Shown in pieces: positions 18,588-29,181 of a DNA stretch of 64,000 nt. The stretch comes from Polynucleobacter sp. JS-Polo-80-F4 (GTDB lineage Bacteria; Pseudomonadota; Gammaproteobacteria; Burkholderiales; Burkholderiaceae). The notes beneath the pieces are model-generated. The model had not been told where the DNA came from. It did not search any database and saw only the letters and a list, made by a program, of their open reading frames with translations. The DNA lies in the NCBI RefSeq assembly GCF_018881965.1, contig NZ_JACVPI010000001.1, positions 626,018 to 690,017 of the forward strand, written 5' to 3'. Within the stretch, counting starts at the first letter, position 1. Every line of letters starts with the position of its first letter. The position numbers and the translations under genes are program-made.

Positions 18588-19913
18588 TTATTTTTCTAGC
18601 AAGATGATGCGGAAATCATTCACATTAGTAAGTGTAGGGCCAGTTTCCACTAAAGCGCCTAATTCTGCAAAAAAGCCATAACAATCATGTGCCAATAAGA
18701 ACGGCTCTGCTGCAAGACCTCTGATTTGACTGGCTTCACGCACGCCTTCATCAAACCAAGCTCCCGCATTTTTTTCACTACCATCAATTCCATCGGTATC
18801 GGCTGCAAGAGCTGCAATATTGGACAAATCAGAACTAGCGGTAAATAGGGAGAGTAAATATTCGCTACAGCGGCCACCACGTCCTTTAATACCCGCCGGA
18901 ATAGTGACAGTGCATTCACCACCAGAAATCAAGGCGAGCGGTTTATCAAACCCCTTCGCCAAATAGTCACGAACTAAGGCAGCCTGTTCAATACCAACCT
19001 CTCGCGCCTCTCCAGTAATCGTATCGCCCAAAATAATGGGTTCGTAACCTTGAGTGCGAATGTAGTCGGCAGAAGCCTCTAAGCTTCTGTAAGCAGTTGC
19101 AATCACATGATTCACTACTTGCGCATCCACCAAATCAGCATCTTTCAGAGTCTCAGGCTTTTCTCCAGCCAAACCTTGCTTGAGATGATTTAATACTGCC
19201 CCCGGAATAGAAGGCTCATCTAAATCATATTTTTCTAAAATATGGAGTGCGTCTAAATAGGTAGAGTAATCAGCAGCGCAGGGACCGCTAGCGATATCTG
19301 CAGGCGAATCTCCTGTGACATCAGAAATTAATAGCGCCTCTACTCGTGCGCCACGCGCAATCGCAACCCTAGCTAGGTTGCCGCCTAAGATTGCAGATAA
19401 ATGTTTACGTACTACATTCATTTCTTCAATAGGTGCCCCACTTCGTAAGAGTGCCTCTGTGGTCCTACGCATGTCATCAATAGAAATACCTTCTTGCGGC
19501 AAGGTAAGCAAGCTTGAGCCTCCACCAGATACCAAAGCAATCAATACGTCACCCTGCTTCAGGGTGTTTGTTAGCGCTAAGACTTCTTTAGCTCCATCCA
19601 TACCGGCCTGATCAGGCACCGGATGCCCTGCTTCAACAATTTTGATATGACTTGTTGGCGAGTTGTGCCCGTAACGCGTAAGCACAACCCCATCTAATTT
19701 CACTTGCGGCCAATACGCCTTTGCATAAGCCTCTAACGCGCTAGCCATTGAAGCACTGGCCTTACCTGCACCCACAATCAAACATCTTGCCTTAGGCTCC
19801 TGCCCCTTTGGAAATATCTTTGCTAAGTATTGAGGAACAATGACTTGCGGATCCGCCACAGCAACTGCAGCAGCAAAAGCATTTTTAAGCATTGTTTCTG
19901 TATTTACTGACAT
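18588..19913 (-). CDS. Glycerate 2-kinase (MOFRL family)
   Basis: Phosphorylates D-glycerate to 2-phosphoglycerate, linking glyoxylate, glycolate or tartrate breakdown to glycolysis. The ATG at 19913 gives 441 residues; the frame is open to a TTG at 19943, which I consider less likely. An N-terminal glycerate-kinase domain shows [11 protein letters not shown] and [14 protein letters not shown], and the C-terminal MOFRL domain shows [22 protein letters not shown] and [10 protein letters not shown]. It is known elsewhere as GckA or TtuD. It lies 36 bp after the ABC exporter. Confidence 0.92.
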   Translation of the reverse strand: MSVNTETMLKNAFAAAVAVADPQVIVPQYLAKIFPKGQEPKARCLIVGAGKASASMASALEAYAKAYWPQVKLDGVVLTRYGHNSPTSHIKIVEAGHPVPDQAGMDGAKEVLALTNTLKQGDVLIALVSGGGSSLLTLPQEGISIDDMRRTTEALLRSGAPIEEMNVVRKHLSAILGGNLARVAIARGARVEALLISDVTGDSPADIASGPCAADYSTYLDALHILEKYDLDEPSIPGAVLNHLKQGLAGEKPETLKDADLVDAQVVNHVIATAYRSLEASADYIRTQGYEPIILGDTITGEAREVGIEQAALVRDYLAKGFDKPLALISGGECTVTIPAGIKGRGGRCSEYLLSLFTASSDLSNIAALAADTDGIDGSEKNAGAWFDEGVREASQIRGLAAEPFLLAHDCYGFFAELGALVETGPTLTNVNDFRIILLEK

Positions 19914-19949
19914 AGAGGGCGAAGAAATAATCTGAGTGATCAAGCTATT

Positions 19950-21773
19950 CTAATCAAGGGCGGCACGTTCTTGCATTTGCCACATTTCAGCATATTTACC
20001 TTGATGCGCAAGCAGCTCCATATGGGTCCCTCGCTCAACAATCTGTCCGTGATCCATGACCAATATTTGATCCGCATGAATAATGGTTGAAAGACGATGG
20101 GCAATGATGAGGGTTGTACGATTCTTAGCCAAACCGAGCAGCTCGTCCTGAAAAGCACGTTCCGTTTTCGAATCTAACGCTGAGGTAGCTTCATCAAAAA
20201 TCAACATGGCAGGCTTCTTCAGCAGTGTTCTAGCAATCGCTACGCGCTGCTTCTCACCGCCCGAGAGCTTTAAGCCCCGCTCTCCCACCTGGGTGTCATA
20301 CCCATCAGGTAAGCGCCTAATGAAGCTGTCGATTTGGGCTGCCCTAGCAGCCTCTTGCACCTCTTCAATGGTTGCTGAGGGATCGCCATAGGCAATGTTG
20401 TAGCCAATCGTATCGTTAAATAGCACGGTGTCCTGCGGAACAATGCCAATTGCCTTGCGCAAACTAGCCTGTGTCACATCCCGAATATTCTGTCCATCAA
20501 TTAGGATTGCTCCCGTTTGCACATCGTAGAAACGGAACAATAATCTGGCTAAAGTACTCTTACCTGCGCCACTTTGACCCACTACCGCTGTAATAGTTCC
20601 CGCAGGAATATTAAAACTGACATCGCGCAAAATTTCACGCTTAGCTTCATAGTGAAACGACACATGCTCAAATCGCACATCAGGACCATGGCCATGATTT
20701 TGAACTTGCAGTAGTTTTGCATCAGGAGAATCGGCAATTTCTTTATCGGTATTGAGCAAAGAGAACATGCGATCCATATCAGTCAGAGACTGCTTAATTT
20801 CACGATAAATTACACCCAAGAAATTGAGCGGTATATAAAGCTGAATCATTAAGGTATTGACCAGAACCAAATCACCCAAGGTCATCGTGCCATTGACGAC
20901 ACCTACCGTAGCGCGCCATAGAATAAGCATTAGACCAATTGCAATAATGATCTGTTGACCAAGATTCAGGAAGGCTAAGGTCTTTTGTGACTTGACTGCA
21001 GCCGCTTGATAGCGGAGTAAATTTTCATCGTAACGGCTGGCCTCAAATGCTTCGTTACCAAAATACTTCACTGTCTCAAAGTTCAATAGTGAATCAATTG
21101 CCTTTTGATTTGCCTTTGAATCCATATCATTCATGGTTCGGCGGTAATGGGTGCGCCACTCTGTCACCACTACTGTGAAAGCGATATAAAAGACTAAAGC
21201 AATGAATGTAATTGCGGCAAACCAAATATCGTACGAATAGGCTAGGTAGCCCAACACCAAACAAAACTCAATTAATGTCGGTAGGATGCTATAGAGCGAG
21301 TATGAAATCAGCGACTGAATGCCGCGTGTACCACGCTCGATGTCTCGGCTCACTCCACCCGTCTGACGCGCTAGATGAAAGCTTAGCGCTAAAGAATGCA
21401 AATGCTCAAATACTTGTAGCGCTACTTTGCGAACAGCGTTCTGAGTTACCTTAGCAAACAATGCTTCACGTAGCTCTGTAAACACAGACGCAGAAATTCT
21501 TAATAAACCATAGGCAAGAATAATTCCCAAAGGCACTATCAGAAGAGCTTGAGGGGAGCTGGCCTTGATGTCTAAAGAGTCTATTAACTCTTTCATGACA
21601 ATCGGAATACCCAAATTGGCAACCTTGGCGGCAACTAGGCAGCTCAGGGCAATCAATACCCGAAAGCGATACTCCAGCAGATAAGGAAGGAGATCGCGAA
21701 TAACACGCCAATCACTCCGCCCTGGTGTTTTTGAATCTGCACTACCGTGATGATGCCCTGATGAATGTCTCAT
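19950..21773 (-). CDS. Atm1-type ABC exporter (fused permease/ATPase)
   Basis: Half-transporter of the Atm1/HMT1 class, whose members export glutathione-linked or Fe-S-related compounds and heavy-metal conjugates across the inner membrane. The 607 residues hold an exporter membrane domain with six spans (about 40-320) and a nucleotide-binding domain (about 355-590). The latter has Walker A GQSGAGKSTLARLL, signature LSGGEKQRVAIAR, Walker B and D-loop MLIFDEATSALDS, and the H-loop His in IIAHRLST. The N-terminus has a short His-rich patch (SSGHHHGS). Substrate is inferred from family only. Confidence 0.9.
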   Translation of the reverse strand: MRHSSGHHHGSADSKTPGRSDWRVIRDLLPYLLEYRFRVLIALSCLVAAKVANLGIPIVMKELIDSLDIKASSPQALLIVPLGIILAYGLLRISASVFTELREALFAKVTQNAVRKVALQVFEHLHSLALSFHLARQTGGVSRDIERGTRGIQSLISYSLYSILPTLIEFCLVLGYLAYSYDIWFAAITFIALVFYIAFTVVVTEWRTHYRRTMNDMDSKANQKAIDSLLNFETVKYFGNEAFEASRYDENLLRYQAAAVKSQKTLAFLNLGQQIIIAIGLMLILWRATVGVVNGTMTLGDLVLVNTLMIQLYIPLNFLGVIYREIKQSLTDMDRMFSLLNTDKEIADSPDAKLLQVQNHGHGPDVRFEHVSFHYEAKREILRDVSFNIPAGTITAVVGQSGAGKSTLARLLFRFYDVQTGAILIDGQNIRDVTQASLRKAIGIVPQDTVLFNDTIGYNIAYGDPSATIEEVQEAARAAQIDSFIRRLPDGYDTQVGERGLKLSGGEKQRVAIARTLLKKPAMLIFDEATSALDSKTERAFQDELLGLAKNRTTLIIAHRLSTIIHADQILVMDHGQIVERGTHMELLAHQGKYAEMWQMQERAALD

Positions 21774-21810
21774 CGCCCTATCTTATTCCTAATTCACTAT
21801 TTAACTGAGC

Positions 21811-22254
21811 TTAGTTTGTAGAAAACAATTTCAGAATAGCCTCGCCGTTGCTGGGAGAAAAACATTTTTTTACCGCCTCTTTATATGGCAGCCACTCATA
21901 AGCTACATGCTCTCTAGGAGATAGTTTGATTGGGGTATTTTCAGGGACCTCTAGCGCAAACCAGTGTTCAGTATTTCGAGTGACTCCAGTGGCATAACGA
22001 AAACGCCACTCGGGGTAGATTTCATATTCGATCTGGTGATGTAGATTCTGTAATGCACCTGTTGGCAGCTGATCAACAGCAATGCCTGTTTCTTCAAAAA
22101 CTTCACGGGCGGCTGCTAAGGCCAAATCTTCATCCGGTGCATCAAGACTGCCGGTGACTGATTGCCAAAAGCCCGCACGATCTGCCCGCTCTATTAATAA
22201 AACATCCCTATTCGATTTATAGATAACTACTAAAACCGAAATAGGGATTTTCAA
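21811..22254 (-). CDS. nudB: Dihydroneopterin triphosphate diphosphatase (Nudix)
   Basis: Nudix hydrolase expected to remove pyrophosphate from dihydroneopterin triphosphate in folate synthesis. In 147 residues the Nudix box reads from GSLDAPDED through AAREVFEETGI (about 38-60). Starting motif KIPISVLVVIY and the C-terminal HVAYEWLPYKEA match NudB. Its position directly after aspS is the same as in many proteobacteria, which supports NudB over other Nudix enzymes. Confidence 0.9.
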   Translation of the reverse strand: MKIPISVLVVIYKSNRDVLLIERADRAGFWQSVTGSLDAPDEDLALAAAREVFEETGIAVDQLPTGALQNLHHQIEYEIYPEWRFRYATGVTRNTEHWFALEVPENTPIKLSPREHVAYEWLPYKEAVKKCFSPSNGEAILKLFSTN

Positions 22255-22276
22255 AATAGGTGCTACTTAAGTTACT

Positions 22277-24076
22277 TTAAGCGGCAGGTGTGGCTTGACG
22301 CAAACGGATATGCAACTCACGCAACTGGCGCTCATCGACTGGGCTAGGAGCCTGAGTTAACAAGCATTGTGCACGTTGTGTTTTAGGGAAGGCAATCACA
22401 TCACGAATCGACTCAGCACCAGTCATCATCGTCACAATACGATCAAGGCCAAATGCGATGCCACCGTGCGGAGGCGCACCATATTGAAGGGCATCCAACA
22501 AGAAACCAAACTTCGCTTGTGCTTCTTCCGCATCAATCTTCAATGCACGGAAAACTTGGCTTTGAACTGCTTCTTGGTGAATACGAACAGAGCCACCACC
22601 AATTTCACTACCATTTAGCACCATGTCATACGCTTTAGCCAAGCACTTACCTGGATCGGATTCCAGATACTTCATGTGCTCGTCCTTAGGGCTGGTGAAT
22701 GGATGATGACAAGCAACCCAACGGGCCTCGCCTTCATCGTAGTCAAACATTGGGAAATCAACTACCCACAATGGCTTCCAACCTTCAGTAAAGAGACCGT
22801 GCGCTTTACCCCAAGCAGAGTGGCCAATGCGTAAACGTAAATTACCAATTGCATCGTTTACTACTTTTTCTTTATCTGCACCGAAGAAAATAATGTCGCC
22901 ATCTTTTGCACCAGTGCGCTTCAAGATGCCTTCGATGGCAGCGTCATGCAAATTCTTGACAATTGGTGACTGCAATCCATTGCGGCCTTCAGCAACCGAA
23001 TTAACCTTGATCCAAGCCAAACCTTTAGCACCATAGATGCTCACGAATTGGGTGTAGTCATCAATTTCGCTACGGCTGATTTCAGCACCACCAGGTACGC
23101 ATAGACCCACTACACGCCCACCGTCTTGGTTGGCGGCTCCTGAAAATACTTTGAAATCAACGTCTTTCATTAAATCCGTTAACTCGGTGAATTCAAAATT
23201 CACACGTAAATCCGGCTTATCAGAGCCAAAACGCGCCATACCTTCGGAATAAGGCATGGTTGGGAATGGGTTAGGCAACTCAACGCTCATCGTCTTCTTG
23301 AAAATATGACGAATCATGTTTTCAAACAAATCACGAATTTCTAACTCACTTAAGAAAGCAGTTTCACAGTCGATCTGAGTAAATTCAGGTTGGCGATCTG
23401 CACGCAAATCTTCGTCGCGGAAACATTTGGTAATTTGATAGTAACGATCAAAGCCAGCCACCATTAACAACTGTTTAAACAATTGTGGCGACTGCGGCAA
23501 TGCAAAGAACTGACCATCATGTACACGGGATGGCACCAAATAATCACGCGCGCCTTCTGGAGTGCTCTTTGTCAACATTGGTGTTTCGATATCAATAAAG
23601 CCAGCGTCATCTAAATAGCGACGGCATTCCATTGCGACGTTGTAACGCAAACGCAAATTCTTTTGCATTTGTGGACGACGAAGATCTAGTACACGATGAG
23701 TCAGACGAGTAGTCTCAGATAAATTCTCATCATCAATTTGAAATGGTGGAGTGACTGAAGCATTCAGAATCACTAAGCTATGGCAGAGAATCTCCACTTT
23801 TCCGCTAACCAAGTCGACGTTCTCAGTACCAGCAGGGCGTGCACGAACAAGGCCTTTGATCTGAATACAGAACTCGCTGCGCACTTGCTCAGCCAGCGCA
23901 AACATTTCAGGACGATCAGGATCGCAAACAACCTGCACAAAACCTTCGCGGTCACGCAGGTCAATAAAGATAACGCCTCCATGGTCACGGCGGCGATTAA
24001 CCCATCCGGAGAGTGTGACTTCTTGACCAATCAGTGAATCGGTTACCTGGCCGCAGGTATGGCTTCGCATCGACAT
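22277..24076 (-). CDS. aspS: Aspartyl-tRNA synthetase
   Basis: Class IIb synthetase of 599 residues. It has an N-terminal OB anticodon-binding domain ([23 protein letters not shown]), class II motif 1 and motif 2 ([18 protein letters not shown]), the bacterial insertion (GAD) domain, and motif 3 [13 protein letters not shown] near 530. Met1 and Met3 are both possible starts. Whether it is discriminating or also charges tRNA-Asn cannot be read here; gatCAB is not in this window. Confidence 0.97.
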   Translation of the reverse strand: MSMRSHTCGQVTDSLIGQEVTLSGWVNRRRDHGGVIFIDLRDREGFVQVVCDPDRPEMFALAEQVRSEFCIQIKGLVRARPAGTENVDLVSGKVEILCHSLVILNASVTPPFQIDDENLSETTRLTHRVLDLRRPQMQKNLRLRYNVAMECRRYLDDAGFIDIETPMLTKSTPEGARDYLVPSRVHDGQFFALPQSPQLFKQLLMVAGFDRYYQITKCFRDEDLRADRQPEFTQIDCETAFLSELEIRDLFENMIRHIFKKTMSVELPNPFPTMPYSEGMARFGSDKPDLRVNFEFTELTDLMKDVDFKVFSGAANQDGGRVVGLCVPGGAEISRSEIDDYTQFVSIYGAKGLAWIKVNSVAEGRNGLQSPIVKNLHDAAIEGILKRTGAKDGDIIFFGADKEKVVNDAIGNLRLRIGHSAWGKAHGLFTEGWKPLWVVDFPMFDYDEGEARWVACHHPFTSPKDEHMKYLESDPGKCLAKAYDMVLNGSEIGGGSVRIHQEAVQSQVFRALKIDAEEAQAKFGFLLDALQYGAPPHGGIAFGLDRIVTMMTGAESIRDVIAFPKTQRAQCLLTQAPSPVDERQLRELHIRLRQATPAA

Positions 24077-24092
24077 AACAATTTCCTATAAA

Positions 24093-24746
24093 TCAAAAAT
24101 GGTGTGGCAACTGAGATGCAGTTGGACCACTAGAACTATTAGGGGGAACAGAGCCCATTGAAACAATATGTTTCAAAGCCTCTTCCACACTCATCTCTAA
24201 TTCAATCGTTTGTGCACGCGGCACAATCATGAAAAAACCAGAGGTTGGGTTTGGGGTTGTTGGCAAGAATACGTTGACGTAATCTTCGCCTAATTTAGCA
24301 GTCACCTCTTTGGCAGGTGTACCTGTTTGAAAAGCAATCACCCAAGAATCTGCATGGGGATAACGAATGAGTAAGGCTTTGCTAAAAGCTTGGCCGCTAC
24401 CAGAAAATAAAGTGGATGAAACTTGCTGAACGCTAGAGTAAATCGAACGCACAACTGGAATACGATTGATTTGCTTATTCCACATCCGTACCCACCACTG
24501 GCCGGCAAAGCTAATCGCTACTAAACCAGTGAGCATAATGACGGCGATCACGATCAGGATGCCAACGCCAGGAAGGTCGCGGAAATGCTGCACATCTACA
24601 GCTGCATCGTGAGGAAGCACCATGATGATGGCATGCATCACCGATCCAAAAACACCGTCGAGCAGACCCAAGCCCCAAGCAATCACCCAAATAGTGATCG
24701 ACAATGGTGCCCAAACGAGGATGCCAGCAATAAAGTATTTTTTCAT
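24093..24746 (-). CDS. DUF502 family inner-membrane protein
   Basis: Conserved membrane protein of unknown function. The 217 residues contain two clear transmembrane segments (about 4-26 and 62-84), then a soluble domain with INRIPVVRSIYSSVQQV and VFLPTTPNPTSGFF, both typical of DUF502. The C-terminal 20 residues are Ser/Pro-rich. It lies 16 bp upstream of aspS in a conserved neighbourhood with ubiB. I assign no function. Confidence 0.88.
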   Translation of the reverse strand: MKKYFIAGILVWAPLSITIWVIAWGLGLLDGVFGSVMHAIIMVLPHDAAVDVQHFRDLPGVGILIVIAVIMLTGLVAISFAGQWWVRMWNKQINRIPVVRSIYSSVQQVSSTLFSGSGQAFSKALLIRYPHADSWVIAFQTGTPAKEVTAKLGEDYVNVFLPTTPNPTSGFFMIVPRAQTIELEMSVEEALKHIVSMGSVPPNSSSGPTASQLPHHF

Positions 24747-24757
24747 GTGTTCTGCCT

Positions 24758-24778
24758 AACCCGCTATTTTAGCGGGTT
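24758..24778. repeat. Inverted repeat between ubiB and the DUF502 gene
   Basis: AACCCGCTA and TAGCGGGTT form a nine-base-pair stem with a three-base loop. No T-tract follows on the minus strand, so it is a poor intrinsic terminator. It fills most of the 52-bp gap and may instead stabilise RNA or mark partial termination. Confidence 0.5.
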
Positions 24779-24798
24779 AGCAGCCAATCAGCGAGAGA

Positions 24799-26385
24799 CT
24801 AATAAATGCCTAGGCTGATGATCAAAATTCCGGCCAAAAACCCGCCGGCAAAGAGCAAAGCGCCCGCCAAAAGGCGATGCGTACGCCTTTCCTGAAGTAA
24901 AAGGGCCTTTAAGACCTCCAATTCGCCAGTTTGGTCTTTTATTGGCTGCCTCCCTTGGATCAGACTATCCGCAATCAAGCGGGGCAACGTAGGCAGAATT
25001 TTGGCCCATGTAGGCGCCTCCTCCTTCAGGCCATCAATGAGGCCGCGCCAACCCAACTGCTTACTGACCCATTTTTCGAGAATTGGCTTAGCCGTTTTCC
25101 AGAGATCCAGGTCAGGATCCAACTGACGGGCTAGTCCCTCGACATTGAGGAGGGTTTTTTGCAATAAAGTGAGTTGGGGCTGAATTTCCACCTTAAAGCG
25201 GCGTGATGTTTGGAACAAACGCATGAGCACGATGCCCAGGGAAATTTCCTTCAGAGGACGATCGAAATACGGTTCACACACTGAGCGTACCGCACCCTCT
25301 AATTCTTCAACGCGAGTATTCGCTGGAACCCAACCCGATTCAATATGTAACTCAGCAACGCGACGGTAGTCACGATTAAAAAATGCTAAGAAATTGAGTG
25401 CTAAATAATTTTTATCTGACTCACTCAATGCACCAACAATTCCAAAGTCGAGTGAAATAAAGCGACCGAATGTTTCTGGCTCCAAGCTAATCATGATGTT
25501 GCCAGGATGCATATCCGCATGAAAGAAACCATACTCGAATACTTGAGTAAAGAAGATTTCTACACCATCAGAGGCCAACTTTTTAAAGTCAACGCCTGCT
25601 TCTCTTAACGCCGCAGTTTTACCAATAGAGATGCCATACATCCTCTCCATAACAATCACATTGGTATGGCATAAATCCCAGTACATCTCGGGAATCATCA
25701 GCTTTTGAGAATCCGCAAATTGTCTGCGTAGCTGGCTACCATTTGCAGCTTCACGCATGAGATCTAACTCATCATGTAAATGCCTATCAAACTCTGCGAC
25801 GTTCTCGCGTGGCTTTAATCGACGACCATCCTCGGAAATCTTTTCTACGACTCTAGCCAAGTCATACATCAGCGCTATATCACCATCAATCACCGGTAGA
25901 ATGCCTGGACGTAAGACTTTAATAGCTACGGCGCGACCTTCCCACTCAGGGTGCTTTTCTGTTCCACGCAAGACGCCAAAGTGCACTTGCGCAACTGAAG
26001 CACTGGCAACAGGAGTTGCATCAAAACTAAGGAAGACTTCCTCGATCGGCTGCCCTAAATCCTTTTCAATTAAGCGACGTGACTCTTCGTTTGAGAATGG
26101 AGGTACCTGATCTTGTAATTTTGCTAATTCATTGGCAATGTCTTCAGGCAACAAATCGCGACGGGTAGAAAGCACTTGACCGAACTTCACAAAAATAGGA
26201 CCTAGTGCCTCTAGCGTTAATCGAATGCGGTCGCCTCTAGGTAAATGGCGTCCAGGAGAAGCCCAACACAATACTGTTAAGAAACCTCGGCGAATACCAG
26301 GCTTGAGAAGATCGCGTAGAAGTGGCAGTAAACCATAACGCCATGCAGTAAAGAAGATGAAAAAGAGACGAGCAATTCGACGCAC
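24799..26385 (-). CDS. ubiB: Ubiquinone biosynthesis protein kinase-like UbiB
   Basis: Atypical protein-kinase-like ATPase of the ABC1/ADCK/UbiB family, needed for ubiquinone synthesis and probably for handling lipid intermediates at the inner membrane. The 528 residues show the family-specific [22 protein letters not shown] (ATP-binding Lys), [11 protein letters not shown] (catalytic loop) and SLDFGIVG. Two hydrophobic segments end the protein (about 488-528), the usual membrane anchor. It begins 3 bp after the ubiJ stop. Confidence 0.96.
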   Translation of the reverse strand: MRRIARLFFIFFTAWRYGLLPLLRDLLKPGIRRGFLTVLCWASPGRHLPRGDRIRLTLEALGPIFVKFGQVLSTRRDLLPEDIANELAKLQDQVPPFSNEESRRLIEKDLGQPIEEVFLSFDATPVASASVAQVHFGVLRGTEKHPEWEGRAVAIKVLRPGILPVIDGDIALMYDLARVVEKISEDGRRLKPRENVAEFDRHLHDELDLMREAANGSQLRRQFADSQKLMIPEMYWDLCHTNVIVMERMYGISIGKTAALREAGVDFKKLASDGVEIFFTQVFEYGFFHADMHPGNIMISLEPETFGRFISLDFGIVGALSESDKNYLALNFLAFFNRDYRRVAELHIESGWVPANTRVEELEGAVRSVCEPYFDRPLKEISLGIVLMRLFQTSRRFKVEIQPQLTLLQKTLLNVEGLARQLDPDLDLWKTAKPILEKWVSKQLGWRGLIDGLKEEAPTWAKILPTLPRLIADSLIQGRQPIKDQTGELEVLKALLLQERRTHRLLAGALLFAGGFLAGILIISLGIY

Positions 26386-26388
26386 GAT

Positions 26389-27009
26389 TTATTTAGCCTT
26401 TTGCTCTAAAAATTGAATGCGCTTTTCCATACGATCTACAGATTCACGCAATTCACTTAATTCGGTTTTACGAACCATAAAGTCTCGTTTATTTAAAAGT
26501 ATTTTCTTTTCTTCACTGACATACTCCACTACATTGTCCAGCAAATCAGTTGCCGCAGATTGAGTGGCAGAGACAAACTTTTTACCTTGTCTTACGGCGA
26601 AATTAGCAGGCGCATCGCCCACCAAGCGAGCCAGGTCTTCCTCATATTCCCAGCGTAACTGTCCTGCGAGACGACCCAATAATTGAGCCAAGTCTGCATC
26701 GCCAGTGATTTTGACTGCCTTAAAAGCCTGTTCTCGCAAAGAACCTGAGCTACCAGCTAAGTCGCTCAACGCTTTAGCAGAAACCTCCAAGGTGAGGGAG
26801 GGCTCGTCAATCTCTTTAAGGCTAGTTAAACAGCCATCGGGTTTTATCTCAAAACAAAGATTGCCTAGCGGTAGTTGCAACAAAATGGTTTTGTTTGCAT
26901 GGCGAGCCAACTCGGCCAATGCCCAAGGCTCACTCCCCAAAACGTGATTAATCCCCCGGCAAGCTGCGCCAGAAGCAATCGTATGGGTAGTTGAAAAATA
27001 TCTGTTCAT
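26389..27009 (-). CDS. ubiJ: Ubiquinone biosynthesis accessory factor UbiJ (SCP2 domain)
   Basis: SCP2-domain lipid-binding partner of the soluble Ubi complex. The 206-residue protein aligns in layout with E. coli UbiJ: an N-terminal helix, the SCP2 fold at about 35-120, and a C-terminal coiled coil ending RIQFLEQKAK. The start at 27009 fits that alignment, yet a strong terminator hairpin ends only 7 nt upstream, and no Shine-Dalgarno is visible. It forms a ubiJ-ubiB pair with a 3-bp gap. Confidence 0.87.
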   Translation of the reverse strand: MNRYFSTTHTIASGAACRGINHVLGSEPWALAELARHANKTILLQLPLGNLCFEIKPDGCLTSLKEIDEPSLTLEVSAKALSDLAGSSGSLREQAFKAVKITGDADLAQLLGRLAGQLRWEYEEDLARLVGDAPANFAVRQGKKFVSATQSAATDLLDNVVEYVSEEKKILLNKRDFMVRKTELSELRESVDRMEKRIQFLEQKAK

Positions 27010-27015
27010 CAGTGT

Positions 27016-27041
27016 AAAAAACCCGCACTAGTGCGGGTTTT
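27016..27041 (-). terminator. Intrinsic terminator after the Tim44-like gene, abutting ubiJ
   Basis: A perfect 24-bp palindrome at 27018-27041 (AAAACCCGCACT and its complement) ends in six Ts on the minus strand. It should stop the Tim44-like transcript. It is unusual in lying just before the ubiJ ATG. Confidence 0.85.
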
Positions 27042-27062
27042 CCGACGGAAATTACCTAAAGC

Positions 27063-27971
27063 TTAAACCAACTGGGAGATACCCGCCAGTACCCAGCCAC
27101 CAGGACCGTCTACAGGCTTGCTTAAATTCCAGATTTCAGAGAAGTCGCTAGCTGGAGCGCCCTGCTGCTCACGGATCATGCCACTGAACTGAACACTGCA
27201 GAAGTAATGAGCATCAGCCGTCTCGATACCAATCAGTTGAGCATTGATAGTGACGACATCCGTTTGATTACTGCCATCGGTGCGACCAGATAAATCTTGT
27301 TGAATTGTGGCAAACATATCAGGCGTCGTAAATTCACGCAGAGATGCAAGGTCACCTTGATCCCAAGCTTTTTGTAAGCTCACGAAATATTGTTTTGCAT
27401 TCTCCAAAAATGCTTGCTGATCAAATCCTGGTGGCAGAGTTGACTGAAACACCTCAGGCTCAGCACTCACACCGCCGAATGCATTTGCAGCAGGCGTAAA
27501 AGCAGGCTCCTGTCTTGGGGTCTCAACGTAACTACGTTGCATACCCTGTGGAGGCACGTTGGCATTCTGACCAGCGCCAGATAAAGCAGGCAGCATTTTG
27601 CGAATCACAAACATGATGACAAAGCCTGCCAACATTGCGATCAGCAAACCAGTAATGAGAGAAGATGCTGCCTCACCCATTCCGAAATGAGATAAGAGGT
27701 AGCCGATTCCCAAACCAGCAGCTAAGCCGCCTAAAATGCCGCCCATGCCGCCAAAACGACTAGGTGTAGGAGTTTGTGGAGTTGGGGCAGGTGCCGCAGG
27801 TTGAGCTTGCTGTGCAGGCTTTTGAACTGGCGCAGCTTGTTTTTGCATTGGCGCACTTGGAGCTCGTCCAAGACTCTTGCCGCCACCTAGGCGCGCAGCT
27901 TCAACATGACCTACCGATGCAAATATTAAAGTAAGACTTAACAGTGTTGCTTTAAAAAAATGTTTATTCAT
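27063..27971 (-). CDS. Tim44-like domain membrane protein
   Basis: Envelope protein with a Tim44-like domain; bacterial members are of uncertain role. The 302 residues have an N-terminal signal ending near residue 25 (GHVEA), a Pro/Ala/Gln-rich low-complexity linker (about 40-75), a Gly-rich hydrophobic segment and a transmembrane helix (about 80-130), and the Tim44-like domain at about 180-302 (FLENAKQYFVSLQKAWDQGD). It lies between ubiE and ubiJ, common in betaproteobacteria, but followed by its own terminator. Confidence 0.85.
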   Translation of the reverse strand: MNKHFFKATLLSLTLIFASVGHVEAARLGGGKSLGRAPSAPMQKQAAPVQKPAQQAQPAAPAPTPQTPTPSRFGGMGGILGGLAAGLGIGYLLSHFGMGEAASSLITGLLIAMLAGFVIMFVIRKMLPALSGAGQNANVPPQGMQRSYVETPRQEPAFTPAANAFGGVSAEPEVFQSTLPPGFDQQAFLENAKQYFVSLQKAWDQGDLASLREFTTPDMFATIQQDLSGRTDGSNQTDVVTINAQLIGIETADAHYFCSVQFSGMIREQQGAPASDFSEIWNLSKPVDGPGGWVLAGISQLV

Positions 27972-28039
27972 GATTCTTAACCCCTTCTTATAACTACTGA
28001 ACTTCTTGAGTTTTTAAGACTTTAAAAACTATACAACTA

Positions 28040-28783
28040 TCAGTATTTAATACCAATATGTAGGGCAACGATACCCCCAGACATCCTATGGATTTCCACT
28101 TCATCAAAACCTACTCCCAACATCATTTCCTTGAGGGTTTGTGCATCGGGGTGCATCCGAATGGATTCAGCTAAATAGCGATAGCTTTCTGAATCTTGCG
28201 CAATCTTCTCACCCAACCAAGGTAAAACCTTAAAGGAATAGGTGTCATAAACCGGCTGCAAAAAAGCATCTGGCTTAGAAAATTCCAAGACCAAGACTCG
28301 GCCGCCCGGCTTAATCACCCGAAGCATTTCACCTAAAGCAACATCCTTGTGAGTCATATTGCGTAGACCAAACGCAACCGTAACCACATCAAAATGATTA
28401 TTGGGGAAAGGGTTTTTTTCAGCATCAAACTGAACGCAAGGCAAAGCCATACCACGATCTAACAAGCGATCACGCCCAACTCCCAACATGGAGGCGTTGA
28501 TATCACTTAACCAAACTTGAGCATCAGGATTGCGACCCCAGTCAGCAGCTTTTGCGAAAGCCGCTGCTAAATCACCGGTACCACCAGCAATATCCAAAAC
28601 CTTTTGGCCGGGGCGCACATTTGCGCGCGCAATGGTGACTTTTTTCCAAACGCGATGCAAACCAAATGACATCAGGTCATTCATCACATCGTATTTACTA
28701 GCTACCGAATGAAATACCTCAGCTACCTTGCCAGCTTTTTCAGACTCATCAACACTTTTATATCCGAAGTGCGTTTTACTCAT
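28040..28783 (-). CDS. ubiE: Ubiquinone/menaquinone C-methyltransferase UbiE
   Basis: SAM-dependent methyltransferase that adds the C-methyl group to the quinone ring. I use the ATG at 28783 ([20 protein letters not shown]), 247 residues; a start five codons upstream is less likely. Motif I appears as [15 protein letters not shown], the family signatures as [20 protein letters not shown] and [10 protein letters not shown]. Its ATG overlaps the stop of the upstream DUF971 gene by one base (TAATG). Confidence 0.96.
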   Translation of the reverse strand: MSKTHFGYKSVDESEKAGKVAEVFHSVASKYDVMNDLMSFGLHRVWKKVTIARANVRPGQKVLDIAGGTGDLAAAFAKAADWGRNPDAQVWLSDINASMLGVGRDRLLDRGMALPCVQFDAEKNPFPNNHFDVVTVAFGLRNMTHKDVALGEMLRVIKPGGRVLVLEFSKPDAFLQPVYDTYSFKVLPWLGEKIAQDSESYRYLAESIRMHPDAQTLKEMMLGVGFDEVEIHRMSGGIVALHIGIKY

Positions 28784-29181
28784 TAGTGGCTTCCACAAGA
28801 ATGGCCTGATGCACCACCAGGCTGACCCATTGGCGCATCACGGTCTATACCAGCGGCGGCCAATTTATCTAAATGCTCTTTCCATAATTGTTCCTGGTTC
28901 TCACACAAAAACAGTAGATAGTCCCAGGTGAACAAACCGGAGTCATGTCCATCAGAAAAGCTAGGCTTGAGTGCGTAGTGTCCTACGGGTTCTAAGTTAG
29001 CGATCAAAACATCACGCTTGCCAGTTTGCAGTGTTTCCTGTCCTGGGCCGTGTCCTTGAACCTCAGCAGAGGGCGACAAGACTCTCAACAATTCAAAAGG
29101 TAGGCGATAAGTATTGCCCCCCTGATAGGAGAGCTCTAGAACCTTAGACTGTTGATGGACAACAATATTGCTTGGAATCAT
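28783..29181 (-). CDS. DUF971 (GBBH-like N-terminal) protein
   Basis: Single-domain DUF971 protein, a fold also found at the N-terminus of gamma-butyrobetaine hydroxylase and attached to some Fe-S carrier proteins. The ATG at 29181 gives 132 residues with [40 protein letters not shown] and [11 protein letters not shown]. The C-terminus is rich in Gly, His and Cys (GHSCGSH), a possible metal site. One-base TAATG overlaps join it to the flavin oxidase gene upstream and ubiE downstream. Function is unknown. Confidence 0.87.
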   Translation of the reverse strand: MIPSNIVVHQQSKVLELSYQGGNTYRLPFELLRVLSPSAEVQGHGPGQETLQTGKRDVLIANLEPVGHYALKPSFSDGHDSGLFTWDYLLFLCENQEQLWKEHLDKLAAAGIDRDAPMGQPGGASGHSCGSH

